From positions 30,655,398 through 30,719,397 of the forward strand of contig NC_092577.1 in NCBI RefSeq assembly GCF_037975245.1: a stretch of 64,000 bases of DNA, written 5' to 3'. Numbering within the stretch: position 1 is the first letter of the stretch; every line of letters begins with the position of its first letter. Shown piece by piece: positions 58,751-64,000 of the stretch. The notes under the pieces are model-generated. The model saw nothing but the letters and a program-made list of their open reading frames with translations, did no database searches and was not told the DNA's origin. The stretch comes from Apostichopus japonicus (Eukaryota > Echinodermata > Holothuroidea > Aspidochirotida > Stichopodidae). Made by a program: the position numbers and the translations under genes.

Positions 58751-60490
58751 TAGTGTTCAACCGATTATGCATAACAGAAAATACCGATTACAGATTATTT
58801 TTTTCATAATCGTACCGATTCCGATTATTTGAAAATGAGAAAATATCTCGTATATACGAAATCGGCAATAAAGTTTGACAGAAACAATTATTGTTGTGAT
58901 TTTCCCCTGTTTCCTTTTGCTTCGTTGTTATACAAGGCTCTAAGGTATCATTTTGTATGTACCAAATTACCTCTGTTTCTCGGAAAGAAAGAAAAAGTTT
59001 TTTTTTTTTTTTTTTTAATTTCCAAAATACGGAAATATGACATCCTACCTAGTCAGCACTGTGCTAAGCGAATGGCCTAACCACCTCGACGTGAATGTCA
59101 CCTGTTAATGGCTTGAAATGGGCTAAGAATAGTTACTCAAAATATCCATCTCAAAAAGTATCTCAGACAAACCATCCATCTTCAATTTTTACCAAGGTGA
59201 AAATTTTAATGACATATTGCCTTCATTCCGACATTATTTTGTACTTATTTTCAGTATTATACCGTTTATGAACAAATAGAAATGTTACAAACTTGAAGTT
59301 AAACATACCTATTCGTTACCTATTTAACTCCATTCAGGTTCAATTAGAAAATGTAAGCTTAGGCCAATCAAACTGAAAAGCAAATTGTACCATCGTAACT
59401 TGTTTAAAATTACTTTAAAATGTAATACCAGATTGATGTAAAGAAATAATAACAACTAGAAACTACTCCAATATAAAATATAACATTCCCTCTATAAGAC
59501 ATATCACTTACAGTACCTTCCAAACAAATGCCGATTTCCAGCAAATTGAAAGTTGTAAAGTAAGCTACGCATTTTTTTTTTTTTTTTTTTTGGCAAACCG
59601 ATGGTTAGGCTACATTTCCCATTGACTTAGTGTGGTTGTTAGGCTAACATGTGGTCGAAGATTGCAGTTTCCGTGGATAGTTTTATTTTTTATTTGCGAC
59701 ACAACTAGAGCGAATAAACAGATGGCAACGTTAGATTTCCATGCAGTTGACTTAGTGTGAAGTAAGGCTACCATGTGGTCGGAGATTTGTGAGGATTTTA
59801 GGTTATTTTCGCTGGTACTGAAATTGCTTCGTGCAGGCCATAATTTGTCACGGGAACTTCCCGGTGATTGTGCGCGACCCTCTCGCACTGCTTCAGATTT
59901 GATGCGGGATGTGAGAATTGTTTGCGCGATTCGCGCTGCAACTGCAATTCCTAGCTAAAGCAAACGCATGTCACAATTAATTTTACACAGACACCTGATA
60001 TAACGAGGGCGATTTTCTTATATTTCTTTTCGCACTCGTAATTGTGCTTTAGGAGGGCTTTTTAGCACTTGCGAGGGCGAATCGCCCATCGTCCCCGCTT
60101 ATTTCCGACCCTGTCAAGCACATTCGTTAATTCGCGAAATTGGTATTGCTGCTATGCTTACTGTGCCAAGAAATATGAAGTCACTAACCACGAGGGAAGC
60201 AAAATCGGCGACCCTGGCAGCGTAAATTGATGAAAGTATACACTGTGAAAGACATATAGAGGGTGTCTTATTTTAATATTTCGTAGTAAAAGAACAAACC
60301 TAATACATCAGTTGATATTTTCAACTTCCATATGTTTTTGAATAATGATATTTTCACCTTCCATATGTTTTTGAATAATCGGTATGACATAACTGGTATT
60401 CCACGTAATTTTTACCGATTCCGATTATGTTCCGATTATGCAATATTCGTACCGATTCCGATTCCGATTAGGTTAATCGGTTGAACACTA
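58751..60490. mobile_element. Non-autonomous hAT element, complete, 8-bp TSD TACACAAC
   Basis: Identical TACACAAC at 58743-58750 and 60491-60498 flanks inverted ends TAGTGTTCAACCGATTA. Subterminal regions repeat CCGATTCCGATTA. The core near 59590-59790 holds, in reverse orientation, the same repeat unit as the hAT in DIDO1 intron 14 (here CATTGACTTAGTGTGGTTGTT and ACATGTGGTCG). At 1740 bp there is no transposase frame. Confidence 0.9.
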
Positions 60491-60499
60491 TACACAACA

Positions 60500-61735
60500 G
60501 ATAAGTAACTGCAATTTTTCATGGTTTCTGGGAAATTTTCCATCCTCTGGAATGCTATCTAACTTGTACTGTTTCAGTCTGCAGTCTGCGAATTGACCAG
60601 TGCTTTGAACAAATGATAACAAATTGTTAGTTTTGGCATTAATTAGAGAGGAAGGCTGTACCATAGGAACAGTAACACAGGGAATAAATTAGTGTTCAAA
60701 ATTTTCAATTGATCTCAATGTTTTCTCTTCCATTGGAATACTATAGTCCAAGTGTAGAAAGCTGCTATATGAATTACAGTACATTGTTTACACTTGTATA
60801 GCAACTTGACCATTTTGTACAGTATGGTATTTAACAATGCGATACTTTGTGAAATTATTCCGGGCTGTTTACTATGTCCAAAGTAACTGAAATTTGTAGG
60901 ATGTAGAACAGAGACAACTGGTATGGGAAGTTTGTGTACAAGGTTACATTGAATAGAGTTCCATTGTTTGACACAATTGTTGACAGCACTACACACACCA
61001 TTGTATATCTTATTGTTATTTCATTAACTTCCTTGTACTGTCTCATACTGCTTGTTTGGTATTCATGGAAGTTTGACATGATCTTGATGTACATTACAGA
61101 ATATGGTTAATATTACTTCATTCCTCTCTTACCTTTCTCCTCTCAAATTGTGCACTTTCACATCTATCCTAACTTGCCCAAATTTGTCACATTTTTTAGT
61201 TCTGTACCCAGACTGACCCAGTTTGCGTTCATCACCTTACTGTATACTCTCCCTTCATTATGTACCATTTGGAACTCGGAAGTAAATTTTTATCCTCACA
61301 ATTTTCCTTGCCGGGGTTTTGGGGGGGGGCAGGGTCATTAAACGTTACCGATTTTGGTCGGACAGTAGACGGGGATTGTGCATGACTTGGAGAGTTAAAC
61401 GGTAACTGAGCCTTGTTGTAAATTCCCAACCTAGTAAGTTTTGGGATGAGTACTGTAAAAAAAGTTACTGTAATTTAGTCCATTTACCAGTGATTAATTT
61501 ACTAGCCATGGACAAATAGACAAGTTGTTATAGGGATCGCCATCAAACGAAGGACCCAATATGTACTGTGCACTGCAGTAGGTCATATATACAGTAGTAC
61601 AGCACAGGTCTTGGATTCTGAGTTCACCAGTTACAGTAACTACAATCCTGTTGATACTAACAAATCATTTCTTTACTCTGTCAAAATTGTTTATAGTTTT
61701 CCATCTCAGTTTTCTGTTTAATCATTGATTTGTTT
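60500..61735 (+). other. Intronic stretch without recognised exons
   Basis: AT-rich; a G-run at about 61320. Nothing coding supported. Confidence 0.4.
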
Positions 61736-61737
61736 TT

Positions 61738-62070
61738 AGATGGATTTAGGTGATTAGTATCTAAGGACCAGATAATTTAACTTTGAAAGAAGGTTCTCCA
61801 TTGGTGGGCTCCATTCTAATAATATTTTATAGTTGACTGTTGTGTTGGTTTCTTCATGTGGGGGTGGGGTGGGTTGGAGTGGGTTGGATGGGGAATGCTT
61901 TTAGATGGATTTATGTGATTAGTATCTAAGGACCAGATGATGTAACTTTGAAAGAAGATTCTCCATTGGTGGGCTCCATTCTAATAATATTTTATAGTTG
62001 ACCGTTGTGTTGGTTTCTTCATGTGGGGATGGGGTGGGTTGGAGTGGGTTGGGTGGGGAAAGCAATACTG
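61738..62070 (+). repeat. Tandem duplication of about 167 bp
   Basis: Two copies starting AGATGGATTTA(G/T)GTGATTAG at 61738 and 61905, about 95% alike, each ending in GGGTGGGTTGGAGTGGGTTGG. Confidence 0.92.
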
Positions 62071-62807
62071 CCTTCTCCTTCAGGCATCTTTTATCATTCT
62101 CTGTTGTGTTGTGATCTGATATGACTTACGGAGGTACTACGGTAGAGGTGTACTGTATTTTGTTTCTAGCGAATAATGTGTCACTACTGTACTAGGTCAT
62201 TATGAAAACCCCCATACCTTATACATGTACCTATCCAATTACATGGTTTACAAATGTTTGATATGATGACCAGTGTTTCCTCTAAGAAATTTCCCATTGA
62301 GTCAAAATGGCTAATATCTGAACATTTGACTCACCACCATCCTGGGGGAGGGGTCTAAGGGGAGTGGTGCCCATTATTTAAAGCTGAGGGCTGCCTTCCT
62401 TCAAAGTTGTACAAGATGTCATTTTAAGAGCTCTGTTAGAGTAGTACTTTGCGATTGAATGGTTTAAATGCCAAGCTGAACTATTTGGAAACCTTACTGT
62501 TTTCATGCAATATTTAAAATATTTTCTTCAAGGGTTAGTAGGTTTCATAGATGTATAACATTCAATTTAAAAGGGATATTCAGGAGGCATGACATTCATT
62601 GTGTATCAAAATTGCTTAGTTTTCTAGGTCTTTAGGTAAAAAACCGCCACACACATCCTTCTGTGGAAGTGCTTTGTAGCATGGAGATCTATACAAATAT
62701 TAACAAAAGTATTTCTGTACAAATTTTTATGAATGCACTGCACAGAAAGTCACAACTCAGAGATTGGCAACTGAAATCACAATGTGGAAATGGAATTGAA
62801 AAAGGCT
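62071..62807 (+). other. Gene-free spacer
   Basis: Nothing recognised. A CACCATCCTGGGGGAGGGGT block near 62335 resembles 4830-4850 (CACCGTCCTGGGGGAGGGGT), a dispersed repeat trace. Confidence 0.4.
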
Positions 62808-63652
62808 GTTTTTTGTCATTATAATGTCCAAATCACTGAGGCAAGTTGTATTGCACTCTAAACAACTTGTACATTAATGATATTTTTTGTCATTATAATG
62901 TACAAAACACTGGGGAAAGTTGTATTGCACTCTAAACAACTTGTACATTAATGATATTTTTTGTCATTATAATGTCCAAATCACTGAGGAAAGTTGTATT
63001 GCACTCTAAACAACTTGTACATTAATGATATTTTTTGTCATTATAATGTACAAAACACTGGGGAAAGTTTTATAAACTTGTACATTAGTGATATTTTTTG
63101 TCATTATAATGTACAAATCACTGAGGAAAGTTGTATTGCACTCTAAACAACTTGTACATTAATGATATTTTTTGTCATTATAATGTACAAAACACTGGGG
63201 AAAGTTTTATAAACTTGTACATTAGTGATATTTTTTGTCATTATAATGTACAAATCACTGAGGAAAGTTGTATTGCACTCTAAACAACTTGTACATTAAT
63301 AATATTTTTTGTCATTATAATGTACAAAACACTGAGGAAAGTTTTATAAACTTGTACATTAGTGATATTTTTTGTCATTATAATGTACAAATCACTGAGG
63401 AAAGTTCAAGTTGTATTGCACTCTAAACAACTTGTACATTAATGACATATTTTTGTCATTATAATGTACAAAACACTGAGGAAAGTTTTATAAACTTGTA
63501 CATTAGTGATATTTTTTGTCATTATAATGTACATAACACTGAGGAAAGTTTTATAAACTTGTACATTAATGATATTTTTTGTCAATATAATATACAAATC
63601 ACTGTGGAAAGTTGTATCACACTGTAAACAACTTGTACATAAATGAAACCTG
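62808..63652 (+). repeat. Satellite of 74-bp and 63-bp units with dimer higher-order structure
   Basis: Twelve units sharing TTTTTTGTCATTATAATGT and ACTTGTACATTA. Long units (74 bp) contain GTTGTATTGCACTCTAAACA; short units (63 bp) have GTTTTATAA in its place. Order: L L L S L S L S L S S L. The word AAATCAC marks most long units and AAAACAC most short ones, so the repeating block in the middle is an L-S dimer of about 137 bp. Confidence 0.95.
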
Positions 63653-63947
63653 AAACGAATTTAATTTCTAACATCAACAACTGAGAAAAAAATGCCAATT
63701 GTAATGATCACATTTCAAGGATAAATCAACAACAGCAATGTTATAATTAGGAAACTATTAAAGAACAGCTGTAGTGATGACGTTACAGACTGCCTAGTAA
63801 TGTGTGAACTACTTCTTGGGGGAAATTAAGGGTTTATCTGATAGACAAAAAGTACTGTAAGTTTACTTCAAACAAGTTGAACAACCACCACCCTACATTT
63901 TTCAAGGAAGATCCCATGTATTCAAAGAGTTGAAATTTCTTTGGCAG
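63653..63947 (+). other. End of window, intronic
   Basis: No feature recognised before the microexon candidate. Confidence 0.35.
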
Positions 63948-63955
63948 AACCGGCT
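63948..63955 (+). other. Candidate 8-nt microexon
   Basis: AACCGGCT lies between an acceptor-like TTTCTTTGGCAG and a consensus donor GTAAGT. After the phase-1 end of the exon at 57171 it would add Glu-Pro-Ala and restore phase 0. Such short exons are rare, so this rests on splice motifs only. Confidence 0.2.
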
Positions 63956-64000
63956 GTAAGTTCAATTTATTGAGTACTTTGTAGTTAGTTCTGTTACAAT

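Noticed and set aside
62808-63652. Regular repeats resembling a CRISPR array
   Set aside because: Units are contiguous with no unique spacers, and the genome is eukaryotic.

Overview
The window is eukaryotic nuclear DNA from an animal. Genes are split by GT-AG introns, and about half or more of the sequence is AT-rich intronic or intergenic DNA full of transposon remnants, minisatellites and long G/C homopolymers. The two recognisable proteins are close to their vertebrate counterparts, and short GGCCTA-type motifs are frequent. An invertebrate deuterostome, perhaps an echinoderm, is my best guess; that taxonomic placement is inference.

Layout. 1-1.1 kb holds a weakly supported minus-strand two-exon candidate with a hydrophobic segment. 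3.05-3.73 kb is an array of GATATC palindromes framed by inverted repeats, and 4.1-6.1 kb is diverged repeats. 7.05-8.69 kb is a TTAA-flanked element carrying a THAP-type zinc-finger fragment. 9.5-29.6 kb (+) is a 16-coding-exon DIDO1/PHF3-family gene of about 1620 aa (PHD finger, Cys cluster, TFIIS central domain, SPOC domain). All 16 exons join in frame. Its introns contain tandem hairpins, minisatellites and a complete non-autonomous hAT element nested in a LINE tail.

29.6-37.4 kb is the convergent 3' space, with a likely long DIDO1 3' UTR. 37.4-45.3 kb (-) is RAD21, the cohesin kleisin: 10 coding exons, 663 aa, plus a non-coding first exon. 45.4-56.7 kb is a repeat-rich intergenic block. 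It holds (ATC)n, two opposed L1-like LINE fragments (one cut by a hAT fragment), a second GATATC palindrome element, a Penelope-like fragment, a foldback and a tRNA-like unit. 57.13 kb (+) begins another gene of which only the first coding exon is clear. Its large first intron carries an element with 23-24 bp inverted ends, a second complete hAT-type element with an 8-bp duplication, a tandem duplication and a higher-order satellite.

Functionally, RAD21 holds sister chromatids together and organises loops. The DIDO1-like protein reads H3K4me3 and binds RNA polymerase II. The two genes are tail to tail and nothing in the sequence shows co-regulation. The most unusual content is structural: the phased GATATC palindrome elements, two hAT elements sharing an internal core but having different ends, and an in-frame 75-bp duplication of the RAD21 last splice acceptor.
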